Assembly (NCBI GenBank): GCA_017542125.1
Contig: JAFXXU010000055.1
Location: forward strand, 1-56,809
DNA length: 56,809 nucleotides
Direction: 5' to 3'
Source: Ruminococcus sp.
Lineage (GTDB): Bacteria > Bacillota > Clostridia > Oscillospirales > Ruminococcaceae
Part shown: piece after piece, positions 40,981 through 50,800 of the stretch
Layout of the letters: each line of letters opens with the position of its first letter
Position numbering within the stretch: the stretch's first letter is position 1
The notes under the pieces: model-generated
What the model was told of the DNA's origin: nothing
Database searches by the model: none
Seen by the model: only the letters and a program-made list of their open reading frames with translations
Made by a program: the position numbers and the translations under genes

Positions 40981-41541
40981 ATGGATAATACTATCGACAA
41001 GAAGCGCCTGCTCATAGGGGCTTTCGTAAAGGGCTACCTTGAAGCCGAGCTGCTGGGGATATTCGTGTTCCTGTTTTTCTGGGCGGTATCCAAGGCCTTC
41101 GGGCTCTTCGGCAACATAATGTTCGGCTTTGTGGGCATAGCCACGGTGTTCGCCGTGGTAGCTGACTACGGCCTAAAGCAGGGCGACAAGGCATATAAAA
41201 AAGTACACCTTCACGGTGCGGAGCCCTGCCGCAATTTCGGGCTGGCTATCGGAGCGGTGGCATCTATCCCCTGCTGGGTATCGCTGCTGCTGCTGGCACT
41301 CTCCAAGGCGGGGATACTCTTCAACTTCCTGCCTGCCTACAAGATCATCAACGCCTTTTTCTTCCCGATCATCGACATAGTCGCTCACACAGCGGATGTG
41401 AACGAGATGCACCCGGCCTGCTTCGGGCTCTTCGCGGTGCTGCCGTTTTTCTTCATACTGAGCGGCTGGCTGTCCTTCCGGTGGGGATACGATCAGGTGG
41501 ATCTCAAAACGAAGGTGCTTTACAAGAACAAGGAAAAATAA
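40981..41541 (+). CDS. Hypothetical membrane protein
   Basis: The 186-residue protein has four or five hydrophobic helices (about 22-42, 46-62, 85-110, 112-130 and 150-165) joined by short loops, with a basic C-terminus. No known family was recognised. It follows argS closely and ends at the terminator at 41543-41578. Confidence 0.72.
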   Translation: MDNTIDKKRLLIGAFVKGYLEAELLGIFVFLFFWAVSKAFGLFGNIMFGFVGIATVFAVVADYGLKQGDKAYKKVHLHGAEPCRNFGLAIGAVASIPCWVSLLLLALSKAGILFNFLPAYKIINAFFFPIIDIVAHTADVNEMHPACFGLFAVLPFFFILSGWLSFRWGYDQVDLKTKVLYKNKEK

Positions 41542-41542
41542 G

Positions 41543-41578
41543 AAAACGGCTTCGGAGCTTATCCGGAGCCGTTTTGTT
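41543..41578. terminator. Bidirectional terminator between the argS unit and the GH26 gene
   Basis: AAAACGGCT / AGCCGTTTT with an inner CGGA/TCCG (41543-41575), T-rich downstream on both strands. It lies between convergent genes. Confidence 0.88.
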
Positions 41579-41582
41579 GTTC

Positions 41583-42626
41583 TCAGCTGTTGAAGTCGGG
41601 GAGCTCGTCCAGGGTGACGATCTTATCGCTGTTATAGACCGCTTTAAGGTTATCCCTATCGTTTGCCATGATATAATCGGTATGCCAGATCATGAACCAC
41701 GCCCAGAGATCGCCGTCCTCCTCAAACTGCTCTACCGGAGGCACGTTGCCGCACTCGTGGAAGGCTCTGGGCTTGTCGGTGATCTTCTGGAGCTTTTCCC
41801 AGGCTCTCTTGTTAGTGGTGTTGTCATAGGTATCGGAGCCGACGATGTCAACATACTCATCCCCCGGATACCAGTCGTCATAGACGTAGCCGGAATAGCC
41901 CAGCACCCAGATGAGATTGTTTAGACCGTACTCATTTGTGAACTTATCGTACATCAGCTGCCAGAGCTTGATGAAATTCTCCTTGCCGCCCTTTCCCCAC
42001 CAGAACCATTTACCGTCGAACTCGTGGAAGGGTCTCCACAGCACGGGGACATTGGCGTCCCGCAGCTCGGCGAGAGCCTTAGCAGCCTCATCCCAGCTCT
42101 TCATCAGGGTGTTGTATTCCTCTGTGCCCTCGGTGAGCAGCTTGTCGAAGTCGGGCTTTTCATCCTTGCTCTCCTGATAGCCGCTGCCGCTGACCCCCGT
42201 ATGCCAGCAGATGGTGACGATGCCGCCCTTGGCATCCCAGGCCTTGGCACGCTCCACTACGCCGGCGAAGTCGTTGTTCATAAAGTCCAGCCCTCTGATG
42301 GCAGGCAGCTTGCCCGTCACCTTTTCGATGTAATTCATCTCATAGTCGGGGCTGGTCTTCCAGGTGGACTCCATCTGACCCGCAAGCATCTGGCTGCCGA
42401 AAACGGAGCTGATGTACTCCTTGACCTTCGCCGTCTTGACCGACGCATCTGCCGCAGGCGCAGGCTGGGGATCGGGGGAGCTCTCATCCGTAACGGTCAC
42501 AGTTTCGGCAGGCTGGCTGCCGGCAGCGGAGCTCTCACCGCTGCTGCTCTCTGACCCGCAGGACACGAGAGCCGTCATCGCCAGGACTGCCGCAAGCAGC
42601 CCGGCATACAGTTTTTTGATCTTCAT
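41583..42626 (-). CDS. GH26 family lipoprotein (beta-mannanase-like)
   Basis: It probably hydrolyses beta-1,4-mannans outside the cell. The protein has about 347 residues from the ATG at 42626 (GGAGGG upstream). It has a lipoprotein signal ending in LVSCGS, a Ser/Pro/Ala-rich linker (about 25-65) and a TIM barrel. The GH26 acid/base Glu is in LWRPFHEFDGKWFWWG (about 198-213) and the nucleophile Glu in RAFHECGNVPP (about 288-298). TICWHTG and DIVGSDTYD also fit the family. It is divergent from a TetR gene, which may regulate it. Confidence 0.9.
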   Translation of the reverse strand: MKIKKLYAGLLAAVLAMTALVSCGSESSSGESSAAGSQPAETVTVTDESSPDPQPAPAADASVKTAKVKEYISSVFGSQMLAGQMESTWKTSPDYEMNYIEKVTGKLPAIRGLDFMNNDFAGVVERAKAWDAKGGIVTICWHTGVSGSGYQESKDEKPDFDKLLTEGTEEYNTLMKSWDEAAKALAELRDANVPVLWRPFHEFDGKWFWWGKGGKENFIKLWQLMYDKFTNEYGLNNLIWVLGYSGYVYDDWYPGDEYVDIVGSDTYDNTTNKRAWEKLQKITDKPRAFHECGNVPPVEQFEEDGDLWAWFMIWHTDYIMANDRDNLKAVYNSDKIVTLDELPDFNS

Positions 42627-42706
42627 CAATATTCCCTCCATACAGTTTTCCGGAGCATCCCGCCCCAAAGCAGCGGAGCCCGGTCATTTCCCAATACTGC
42701 AATTCG

Positions 42707-42735
42707 ATGATATCATATTTTTATCCCGAATACAA
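42707..42735 (-). promoter_or_regulatory. Promoter of the GH26 gene
   Basis: TTGTAT (42735-42730), 17 bp, TATCAT (42712-42707) on the minus strand. Confidence 0.55.
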
Positions 42736-42780
42736 TAGATATAAGATTAATTTTTCCGATATGTTCCAGATCATTTCTTG

Positions 42781-42809
42781 TTGACTTGCATAGGGTTTTG
42801 TATTATAAT
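42781..42809 (+). promoter_or_regulatory. Promoter of the TetR gene
   Basis: TTGACT (42781-42786), 17 bp, TATAAT (42804-42809), about 30 bp before the ATG at 42841. Confidence 0.8.
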
Positions 42810-42840
42810 ATGTTTATCTGCTGCCCGGGGAGGAAGAAAT

Positions 42841-43404
42841 ATGGCTATCCAGCATACAAAAAATCAGATAATGGAATGTGCTCTGCGAATGGCGGAGAAA
42901 AAGCCGGTAAACAAGATAACCGTGCGGGATATCGTCGAGGACTGTCAGATCACCCGCAACACCTTCTACTACTATTTCCACGACATCTACGACGTTTTTA
43001 CCACCTACATCGACAACCGCATCGACGGGCTCATCAAGCAGGGGGACGTTGAGGGCGAGGACGCGGTCTTTGATTTCCTCGAGCTCTGCACTGAATACAA
43101 GAACGTCTTTATCAACCTTTACAAGAGCATCGGTCACGAGCGGCTCTCGAAATTTGCCGAGGCAAAGCTGGAGCGCCTCATCATAATGGCTATCGAGAAG
43201 GAGTATGATATAGAGAAGATACCCCCTCTCGATCTGGAGATAATCTGCACCTTCTACGAGGAGGCTATGCTGGGCATACTCCTCCGCTGGCTCCAGGACC
43301 GCAAATATGACGATCCCGTTGACATCAAGCACTCTCTGGAACGGATCAGGGCACTTTTCGAGGGGCAGCTGGATCTGTTGATAAGAAACAGTTTAAAGAA
43401 TTAA
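42841..43404 (+). CDS. TetR family transcriptional regulator
   Basis: The protein has about 187 residues from the ATG at 42841 (GGGGAGGAAG upstream). The N-terminal helix-turn-helix (about 8-52) has KITVRDIVEDCQITRNTFYYYFHDIYD, typical of the DhaS/TetR_C group. The C-terminal helical domain would bind an unknown ligand. It is divergent from the GH26 gene with about 210 bp between. No clear palindromic operator was found there, so the target is open. Confidence 0.9.
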   Translation: MAIQHTKNQIMECALRMAEKKPVNKITVRDIVEDCQITRNTFYYYFHDIYDVFTTYIDNRIDGLIKQGDVEGEDAVFDFLELCTEYKNVFINLYKSIGHERLSKFAEAKLERLIIMAIEKEYDIEKIPPLDLEIICTFYEEAMLGILLRWLQDRKYDDPVDIKHSLERIRALFEGQLDLLIRNSLKN

Positions 43405-43590
43405 CTTTTGTTACAATTTTAGCGTAATGTGTAGTTTTTGTGCACTGCTTTTTTATTGTCAGTTTACCGAACTGTGTCAAATGTTGTATGATATTTAATG
43501 TATGATGGCGTATCTGGTGTTTTCAGGGGCATTTGTGTCAGACCTTGCACGCCGCCGTCAGTATAAAAGATTATATGGGAGGACAAAAGA

Positions 43591-44490
43591 ATGAGACCTA
43601 TAAAGATACTTACCGACTCCTGCTCGGATATGAGCGGCGAACTTCTGGAGAAGTACGATATCGATTACGCCAGGATGAACACCGTCCGCGCAGGCAAGGA
43701 GACCGAGGCTTCCCTCACCTGGGAGTATTACACTCCCAAGGAGCTCTATGACATTATGAGGGGCGGCGAGAGAGTCACCACCACTCAGGTGCCCGTAAAC
43801 GAGTTTATGAGGATATTCGGCAAGTACCTGGATCTGGGCTTTGACATAATCTACATCGGCTGCTCGCTGAAGCAGTCCGGCTCCGTGAACACCGGCAAGG
43901 TGGCTGCGGCTGATATACTCAAGAAGTACCCCGATGCAAAGATCACCTGCATCGACTCCCTAAACGCCTGCATAGGCGAGGGCATACTTGCTATCTACGC
44001 CTCAGAGCTTGCAGCCGAAGGCAAGGGCTACGATGAGATCGTTGAGGCTGTCAACGCCAGAAGAAACAACGTGGTCGAGTATGTTACCGTCCATTCCCTG
44101 GACGCTCTTAAAAGGGCAGGCCGCGTAAAGGCCAGCAGCGCATTCTTCGGGAATCTTATGGGTGTAAAGCCCATACTCATCTCCGACGCTGACGGCGTGC
44201 AGACTCCTATCAAGAAGGTGCGCGGCAGAGCCAATTCCCTTGAAGAGATGGTATCCATGATGGCTGAGAACATGATCGAGCCGGAGAAGCAGTACGTTTA
44301 TCTTGCTCACGCTGACTGCTCACAGGAGGAACTGGACAGCATCAGAGGGATGATAAAGGCCAAGATCCCCTGCAAGGGTATAGTTACAGTATATATCGGG
44401 CCCATCATCGGCGCTTCGATAGGCCCCGACGCTATCGGCCTCTGGGCATTCGGCAAGGAGATAACCTACAGAGTCGGGGAGGCTAAATAA
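43591..44490 (+). CDS. fakB: DegV family fatty-acid-binding protein (FakB)
   Basis: FakB holds a fatty acid while FakA phosphorylates it. The 299 residues show the DegV fold: IKILTDSCSDMS (about 4-15), TTTQVPVNEF (about 64-73), IGCSLKQSGSVNTG (about 90-103, fatty-acid carboxyl site), and the later SLDALKRAGRVKASSAFFG (about 168-186). The start has GGGAGGAC upstream. The stop overlaps the fakA start by one base (TAATG). Confidence 0.92.
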   Translation: MRPIKILTDSCSDMSGELLEKYDIDYARMNTVRAGKETEASLTWEYYTPKELYDIMRGGERVTTTQVPVNEFMRIFGKYLDLGFDIIYIGCSLKQSGSVNTGKVAAADILKKYPDAKITCIDSLNACIGEGILAIYASELAAEGKGYDEIVEAVNARRNNVVEYVTVHSLDALKRAGRVKASSAFFGNLMGVKPILISDADGVQTPIKKVRGRANSLEEMVSMMAENMIEPEKQYVYLAHADCSQEELDSIRGMIKAKIPCKGIVTVYIGPIIGASIGPDAIGLWAFGKEITYRVGEAK

Positions 44491-46112
44491 TGGGAATACT
44501 TACGGGAGCCATGCTCCTTGATATGGTCAGGTGCGGCGCCGATTCCCTTCGGCAGCACTGCGACGAGGTCAACGACCTCAACGTTTTCCCCATCCCCGAC
44601 GGTGACACCGGCAGCAATATGCTGCTGACCATCGAGGGCGGTGCCGAGGCTGACGGCGACGGCGGCATAGGCACTGTGGCTGAGGATATCGCTCACAGGA
44701 TGCTGCTCTCGGCAAGAGGCAACTCGGGCGTTATACTCTCCCAGCTCTTTGCAGGGCTGGCTGAGGGTCTCAAGGGGCTGGAAACTGCCGGGATGGATCA
44801 GCTCAGATTCGCGGGCTCAAAGGCGGTAGAGAGCGCCTACGGCTCTGTTATAACCCCCACCGAGGGCACCATACTAACCGTTGCGAGAGAATCTCACGAG
44901 TCAGCTGCGGACAGGACCTTTGAGGACATCCCCGATATGCTGGAGAGCTGCGTGAGAGAGGCAAAGATCTCTCTGGAGCACACTCCCGAAAAGCTGGAGA
45001 TACTCAAGCTTTCCGGCGTTGTGGATTCCGGCGGAGCGGGGCTCGTCTACATACTGGAGGGTATGCTGGGCTCACTTACGGGCAGAAAGCCCGAGGGCCT
45101 GCACACCGTTCCCAAGGCGCCCCCGAAGGTGAACGTTGATCTGTTCACCGAGAACAGCGAGCTGGAGTTCGGCTACTGCACCGAGCTGCTGCTGCGTCTG
45201 CAGAAGAGCAAATGCGACCCCGAGGCCTTCGATACCGATGCTTTCATCAAAACGCTGGAGACTCTGGGCAATTCCATAGTTGCTTTCAAGAACGGCAGCA
45301 TAGTCAAGCTGCACATCCACACGATGCAGCCCTATCAGGTGCTGGAGCTCTGCCAGCGCTACGGCGAATACCTTACTGTAAAGATCGAGAATATGATGCT
45401 CCAGCACAACGAGGTGGTTGAGCACGAGAGCATCAAGGCAAAGGACAGGCAGAAGTACGCTGTGGTGGCTGTTGCCAACGGCGACGGCATCAAGGAGGCT
45501 CTCCTGGGCTTCGGCGCAGATGTTATCATCGACGGCGGACAGACCATGAACCCCTCCGCCAGCGAGATGATCGCTGCCTTTGACAAGGCCAATGCCGATA
45601 CCATTTTCGTCCTGCCCAACAACGGCAATATCATCCTTGCCGCAAATCAGGCAGCGGAGCTCTACAATAAGTCGGATGTGAGGGTCATCCCCAGCAAGAA
45701 CATCGGCGACTGCTATTCGGTGCTTTCGATGCTCGATCTGGATTCGGACGATCCCGACCGCATCGAGGCTGAGATGAACGAGGCTATGGAGGGCACAGTG
45801 ACCGCCGAGATCTCCTGCTCGATACGCAGCACCAAGCTCAACGGCATCGAGATAACCGAGGGAGAGTATATCGGCATCATCGGCAAGACGGTGGTCTCCG
45901 CCGACACCGACTGCCTCGACACCGCTACGGCGGCAATAGACATTATGCGTCCCAACGAGCACAGCTCAATGATAATCCTGGAGGGCAAGGATGCCTTCAA
46001 GGGCCTTTCCTCCGAGATCGCGGCATACGTCCGCAGCACGTACCCGAATGTGGAGGTCTTCGAGAGCCACGGCGGGCAGGAGATCTATGATTTTATTTTG
46101 GTGGTGAACTGA
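44490..46112 (+). CDS. fakA: Fatty acid kinase catalytic subunit FakA (DAK2/DhaL-like)
   Basis: It phosphorylates FakB-bound fatty acids to acyl phosphates. The 540 residues have the N-terminal DhaL-like kinase domain with DLNVFPIPDGDTGSNML (about 29-45), SARGNSGVILSQLFAGLAEG (about 73-92) and SGVVDSGGAGLV (about 175-186). Middle and C-terminal DegV-like FakA domains follow (about 230-535), with NGDGIKEALLGFGADVIIDGG. It is coupled to fakB and followed immediately by plsY, which uses acyl phosphate. Confidence 0.93.
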   Translation: MGILTGAMLLDMVRCGADSLRQHCDEVNDLNVFPIPDGDTGSNMLLTIEGGAEADGDGGIGTVAEDIAHRMLLSARGNSGVILSQLFAGLAEGLKGLETAGMDQLRFAGSKAVESAYGSVITPTEGTILTVARESHESAADRTFEDIPDMLESCVREAKISLEHTPEKLEILKLSGVVDSGGAGLVYILEGMLGSLTGRKPEGLHTVPKAPPKVNVDLFTENSELEFGYCTELLLRLQKSKCDPEAFDTDAFIKTLETLGNSIVAFKNGSIVKLHIHTMQPYQVLELCQRYGEYLTVKIENMMLQHNEVVEHESIKAKDRQKYAVVAVANGDGIKEALLGFGADVIIDGGQTMNPSASEMIAAFDKANADTIFVLPNNGNIILAANQAAELYNKSDVRVIPSKNIGDCYSVLSMLDLDSDDPDRIEAEMNEAMEGTVTAEISCSIRSTKLNGIEITEGEYIGIIGKTVVSADTDCLDTATAAIDIMRPNEHSSMIILEGKDAFKGLSSEIAAYVRSTYPNVEVFESHGGQEIYDFILVVN

Positions 46113-46745
46113 TTGTCAGCTAGCTTTTACGTTGCCTGCGGCATTTTCGCTGTCGCGGCTTATCTGCTGGGAGGGGTCAACTTTGCGATCATCCTCTCAA
46201 AGCTCATCTATCATCAGGATATAAGGACACAGGGCAGCGGCAACCCGGGATTTACGAATTTCAAGCGTGTCTACGGGCTGAACGCGGCATCGGTGTTCGT
46301 TATGCTCAGTGATATAATCAAGGCTATGGTGCCGGTATGCATAGCAATGATCTATTTCGGCAATGTCCACGGCGTAGGGCAGTTCGGTGCGGCGTTTACG
46401 GGTATGTTCGCAATGCTTGGCCACTGCTTCCCCCTGTGGTACGGCTTCAAAGGCGGCAAGGCATTTATGACCGGCTTCGGCACCATCTGGTTCGTTGATT
46501 GGAGGATGACCCTCATCGCCATGGCGGTGTTCCTCACCCTGCTGTTCACGACGAAGTATATGTCGCTTTCCTCCTGTGTTTCCTCGATGGTATGCCCCCT
46601 GGCTCTGATGCTGCTGGGCGCCGAGAGCAAGTATGTACTGATCATCTCCCTGATGTCGGCGCTGCTTGTGGTAGCAAGGCACAAGGAGAACATCCGCAAG
46701 CTGCTTTCCGGAACGGAATCGAAGTTCTCGTTCAGCAGCCACTAA
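46113..46745 (+). CDS. plsY: Acyl-phosphate:glycerol-3-phosphate acyltransferase
   Basis: This membrane enzyme transfers the acyl group from acyl phosphate to glycerol-3-phosphate, the first step of phospholipid synthesis. The 210 residues have about five helices. Family motif 1 is GSGNPGFTNFKRVYG (about 42-56), motif 2 is GHCFPLWYGFKGGKA (about 108-122), and motif 3 lies near KYMSLSS. Translation seems to begin at a TTG directly after the fakA stop. Downstream of FakB and FakA it completes a route for using external fatty acids. Confidence 0.93.
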   Translation: MSASFYVACGIFAVAAYLLGGVNFAIILSKLIYHQDIRTQGSGNPGFTNFKRVYGLNAASVFVMLSDIIKAMVPVCIAMIYFGNVHGVGQFGAAFTGMFAMLGHCFPLWYGFKGGKAFMTGFGTIWFVDWRMTLIAMAVFLTLLFTTKYMSLSSCVSSMVCPLALMLLGAESKYVLIISLMSALLVVARHKENIRKLLSGTESKFSFSSH

Positions 46746-46767
46746 GTCAATTTACGAATACAGCAAC

Positions 46768-46803
46768 GAGCTCCGCAGGCAGGAATGCCCACGGAGCTCT
46801 CTT
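46768..46803. terminator. Terminator between plsY and the AraC-GGDEF gene
   Basis: GAGCTCCG (46768-46775) pairs with CGGAGCTC (46792-46799) around a loop containing a GGCA/TGCC mini-stem. TCTTATT follows on the plus strand. It lies between convergent genes. Confidence 0.7.
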
Positions 46804-46804
46804 A

Positions 46805-47644
46805 TTACTGTTTGAACTCTATCTTTCCGGTGTCACGGGATCTGTTGATGACCTCGTTGAAGTCGCTGCAGAGGACGGAGTATTTCAGATGCTCGCCGAT
46901 CCTGACCGCGCCGCAGTGAAGGTTTACTGCCACCTTTCCGCCAGAGTAGGCCACCTCATTGCCGTTCTGAGAGAGGACCTTTTCCGCAAGGGCGGCGACC
47001 TCCCGCTCATCGGAGCTTTCGGTTATCATAGCGAACTCATCGCCGCCTAACCGCAGGCAGATCATATCCTCGCCGGCTGCCTCATTGATGCGGCGGAAGG
47101 CTTCAAGGATGACCTTGTCGCCCGCCTCCCGGCCCAGGTTATCGTTTATGGGCATAAGGTGCTCGATGTCAAAGCAGATGACATAGGTCCCTGCCTGGGA
47201 GCGGAGGTAATCGTAGAACTCTCGTATATCGTATTTCTTGACTCTCATAAAACCGTTCCTTTCCGAGTATTCGGGGTTGAGAGCGGGATACAGCCCGCAG
47301 TTCCCCTTCCAGCTCTTTTTGAATTTTGAGGGCGGCACGCCCCATACTTTTGTGAATGCCCGGGTAAAGACCTCGTGGGAGTTATAGCCGTACTTCATGG
47401 CGGCATCCAGCACGGTGATATCGCTGTCAAGCAGATCCCTGCCCGCCAGCGTCAGCCTGCGCTTGGAGATATAGTCCATAAGGCTGTAATGGGTGCAGTA
47501 TTTCCAGGTCTTCTGCAGGGATGAAAGGGATACGCAGCAGGCTGCTGCGATATCCTCCTGCGAGAGATCTCCGCAGAGGTTGGCCTCGATATACTCCAAA
47601 GCGGTCACAAAGACAGCAAAGCCGTGATCGTATCTTTCACACAT
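46805..47644 (-). CDS. AraC-type regulator fused to a GGDEF domain
   Basis: The 279-residue protein has an N-terminal AraC DNA-binding region (about 8-112): LSQEDIAAACCVSLSSLQKTWK, then GYNSHEVFTRAFTKVWGVPPSKFKK. A C-terminal diguanylate-cyclase-like region follows (about 135-277) with an intact LRLGGDEFAM motif (about 198-207). It also has DIEHLMPINDNLGREAGD, the usual D-x-K/D-x-N-D loop with some changes. It may sense a nucleotide or make cyclic di-GMP, which is open. It is divergent from the NRPS operon with 231 bp between, making it the likely regulator of that operon. Confidence 0.9.
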   Translation of the reverse strand: MCERYDHGFAVFVTALEYIEANLCGDLSQEDIAAACCVSLSSLQKTWKYCTHYSLMDYISKRRLTLAGRDLLDSDITVLDAAMKYGYNSHEVFTRAFTKVWGVPPSKFKKSWKGNCGLYPALNPEYSERNGFMRVKKYDIREFYDYLRSQAGTYVICFDIEHLMPINDNLGREAGDKVILEAFRRINEAAGEDMICLRLGGDEFAMITESSDEREVAALAEKVLSQNGNEVAYSGGKVAVNLHCGAVRIGEHLKYSVLCSDFNEVINRSRDTGKIEFKQ

Positions 47645-47665
47645 TTTTCTCCCTCCAAGGAACAG

Positions 47666-47714
47666 AGTAACGTTACTATGGTATCATTATAACACCTTTT
47701 TCACGGTTTGTCTT
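47666..47714 (-). promoter_or_regulatory. Promoter of the AraC-GGDEF gene with palindrome at the start site
   Basis: AAGACA (47714-47709), 17 bp, TATAAT (47691-47686) on the minus strand. The perfect palindrome AGTAACGTTACT (47666-47677) lies just after the likely start site. This suits autorepression. Confidence 0.62.
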
Positions 47715-47749
47715 GACTTTTTGCGTAAAAAAATAAAAAAGCGGTTATC

Positions 47750-47830
47750 TTTCCTTCGGGACGGAAATATGAAAACTATACAAAATATTTCCAACCATCT
47801 ATTGCAAAACAGGTGATAATGTGTTATAAT
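47750..47830 (+). promoter_or_regulatory. Promoter of the NRPS operon
   Basis: TTGCAA (47802-47807), 17 bp, TATAAT (47825-47830), with transcription from about 47837. That excludes an in-frame ATG at 47813 and supports the start at 47876. An inverted repeat TTTCC...GGAAA lies upstream at 47750-47767 and could be a regulator site. Confidence 0.75.
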
Positions 47831-47875
47831 GTAGTTTGGAATATTATTATCCCTTTACGGAACGGAGGACTAATT

Positions 47876-50800
47876 ATGAACAGGATACTCTCAATGCTGA
47901 AAGAAAGCATCGCCCGCTGCCCTGACCGCGCCGCGCTTACCGATATGCAGGACGGCAGGAGTCTTACCTATTCCGAACTGGATACCCTTGCCCGTAGGAT
48001 AGCCGCAAAGCTCATCCGCTGCGGTGCTGTCGGCGGCAGATATGTCACGGTAGAGCTGCCCCGGAGCCTGGAATACATCGCAGCACAGCTGGGCGTGTGG
48101 TACGCCGGGTGCGCCTATGCCCCCCTCTCGGACGAATACCCGGAGGACAGGCTTGCATACATCCGCGAAAACTGCGATGCCGCAGCTGTCATCAACGAGA
48201 GATTTATGCGGGGCATCGAAATGGAGGAGCCTGTGACCGACACCGCCTTCCCCGACGAGAGCGCTCCTGCCCTGCTGAACTACACCTCCGGCTCCACAGG
48301 AAGACCCAAAGGCGTTATGCACGGCTTTGTCAGCATATCCGACTCGGTGCTGCGCTACAATAAGGAGATGGGGCTCACCGATGACAGCAACCATGCCATC
48401 ACCGCTTCGCTCACCTTTATAGTATCGGTGCAGTCGGTATGGGGGCCTTTATCCATGGGGATCAAGGCCACTCTGGTGCCCTTTGAGGCGATGCGCGACC
48501 CCTCGCTGCTGGCTGAGGGCTTTGACCGCTTCGGAGTGACCCACTCCTTTATCAGCCCGAAGGTGCTGAAGCTGTTCAAGAAGCAGGGTACTTCCCTGCG
48601 GCGCGTGCTTGTGGGCGGCGAGAGAGTCTCCGACAAATACGACGAAGGCTTCGGTATCATCTGCGCTTACGGACAGACCGAGACCACTGCCGCAGCCGTT
48701 ACATTCAGGGTAGATAAGGCATACCCAAATACTCCCATAGGCAAGCCTATGGAGGGTGTGTTCGCCTATGTCCTCGACGAGGAGGGCAATGAGGCTTCGG
48801 AGGGCGAGCTTTGCCTGACGGGGCATTTCGCCTCGGGCTATCTGGGGCTGCCGGAGCAGACCGAAAAGACCTTTGTTCAGAACCCCTTCTCCGACCGGGA
48901 CGGTATGGATACAATGATCCGCACCGGCGACCTGGTCCGTGTGGATGAGAACGGTGATCTCATCTACCTCAACCGCCGCGACTGGATGGTGAAGATCAAC
49001 GGTCAGCGCGTTGAGCCGGGAGAGATAGAGGCTGTCATCAGAGAAGTTGAGGGCGTGCGCGAGGCTGCTGTCCGGGACTTCAAGAACAGCTACGGGCAGG
49101 TATATCTTGCGGCCTACTATGTGGGCGGCGAGACCGTTACCGACGAATATGTAAAGGCCTGCATCTCCGACAAGCTGCCGCCATATATGCTGCCGGCATT
49201 CTTTATCAAGCTGGAAAAGCTGCCCCTTAACCAGAACGGCAAGCTGGACCGCTCTGCTCTGCCCGAGCCCGAGGCAGGCTCCTTCAAGGCGGAGTACGCC
49301 GAGCCCGTCACCGATTTGCAGAAGGCGATCTGCGCTGCATTCGAGAAGGTCCTGGGCATCGACGGCATCGGCATCGACGATTCCTTCTTCGCTCTGGGCG
49401 GCGACTCCATCCGCTCTGCTGCGGCTGCGGCGGAATGCTCCGCCTTCGGCATACGCACGGCGGATATCTTCGCGGGCATCACACCGCGAGGCATAGAGAA
49501 GCTGATGCTGGGCAAGGCCTCGGCACAGGCTATCGTCAGAAAGGCCGAGCGGGAGACCGTTTATCCCCTCACCCCCTACGAGCGGGGTATGTATCTTGAA
49601 CAGAAGATGGATCCCGACTCCACTGTTTACCTGCTGAACCTTATGTATGATATCAAGGGCTCCGACACCGAGAGCATCAAGGCAGCCCTGAATACAGTAT
49701 TCTCCCGCCACGAGGCGCTGCACTCCACTTACAGCGAGAAATCCGGCAGACCCGTCCGCGTTGTGACGGAGCAGCTGCCGGAGATAAAGGTCAAGGCTGC
49801 TGCTTCCTCCGATGAGGCTCACGCCGAAGGTGAGAGCTATGCCGAGCCCTTTGACCTCAATGCGGGGATACCCGTTCTGCCCACGATCTACGAGCTGCCC
49901 GACGGCTCGGCAGTGGTCCATATAGCCATACACCACATCGCCTTTGACGGCGGCTCGGCGGGGACGCTTTTCAGCGAGCTTGCCGCTGCCCTTGAGGGCA
50001 GGGAGCTTGCCGCTCCGGGGCTTGACCTGTCGGATATCTATGAGCAGAGCCTTGACCGCAGCTTCGAGAGCGGGCTCGAATACTACCGCAAAGTATTTGC
50101 CGACGGTGTTCCCGTCACCGATCTGCCGCTGCGGGGCAAGAGGCCGGTGAACCACCCCCTCTCCGACAGGGAGCTGAGCTTCGCTGTCTGCGGCGAGGAG
50201 CTGGCTGCACTTGAACGTACAGCCAAGAGCTTCGGGGTTACCGAGTTTGAGCTGCTGTTCTCGGCGGCGGCGCTGACGGCTGCGAAATACACCGCCTCGG
50301 AGGATATCGTGCTGGGCATACCCACCAATATGCGCCCCAACGGCGCCGAGGATGTTATCGGTATGTTCGTAAACACCGCGCCTGTCAGGATACGCCCTGT
50401 CAGGAAGCTGGCGCTGAATGAATACCTCTCGCAGACCAGTGAGGCCGTCCGCAGCGTGACCTACGGCGCAGACCTGCCCTTTGAGGATGTGGTCCGCGAG
50501 TTCGTCAAGCAGCGGGACAGCTCCCGCAACCCCATGTTCGATATAAGCGTGAACTATCTGCTTACGCCTGCGGCCTACGACAGCGAAAGGCTGCATATGG
50601 AGTTCTCCGTTCCGCTTCAGAAAATGAGCCGCGACCTTGCCATAAACATCCGCAGGGATCCCCGGGGGCTCAGGTTCACCGTTCAGTATTCCTCCGAGCT
50701 CTTTGAGGACAGCATCGCTGAAAACTTCGCGGAGCAGCTTCGCTATACCCTCAAGCTGATGAGCAGCGGAGCCGCAACTGTTGCCGAGGCCTCTGAACTG

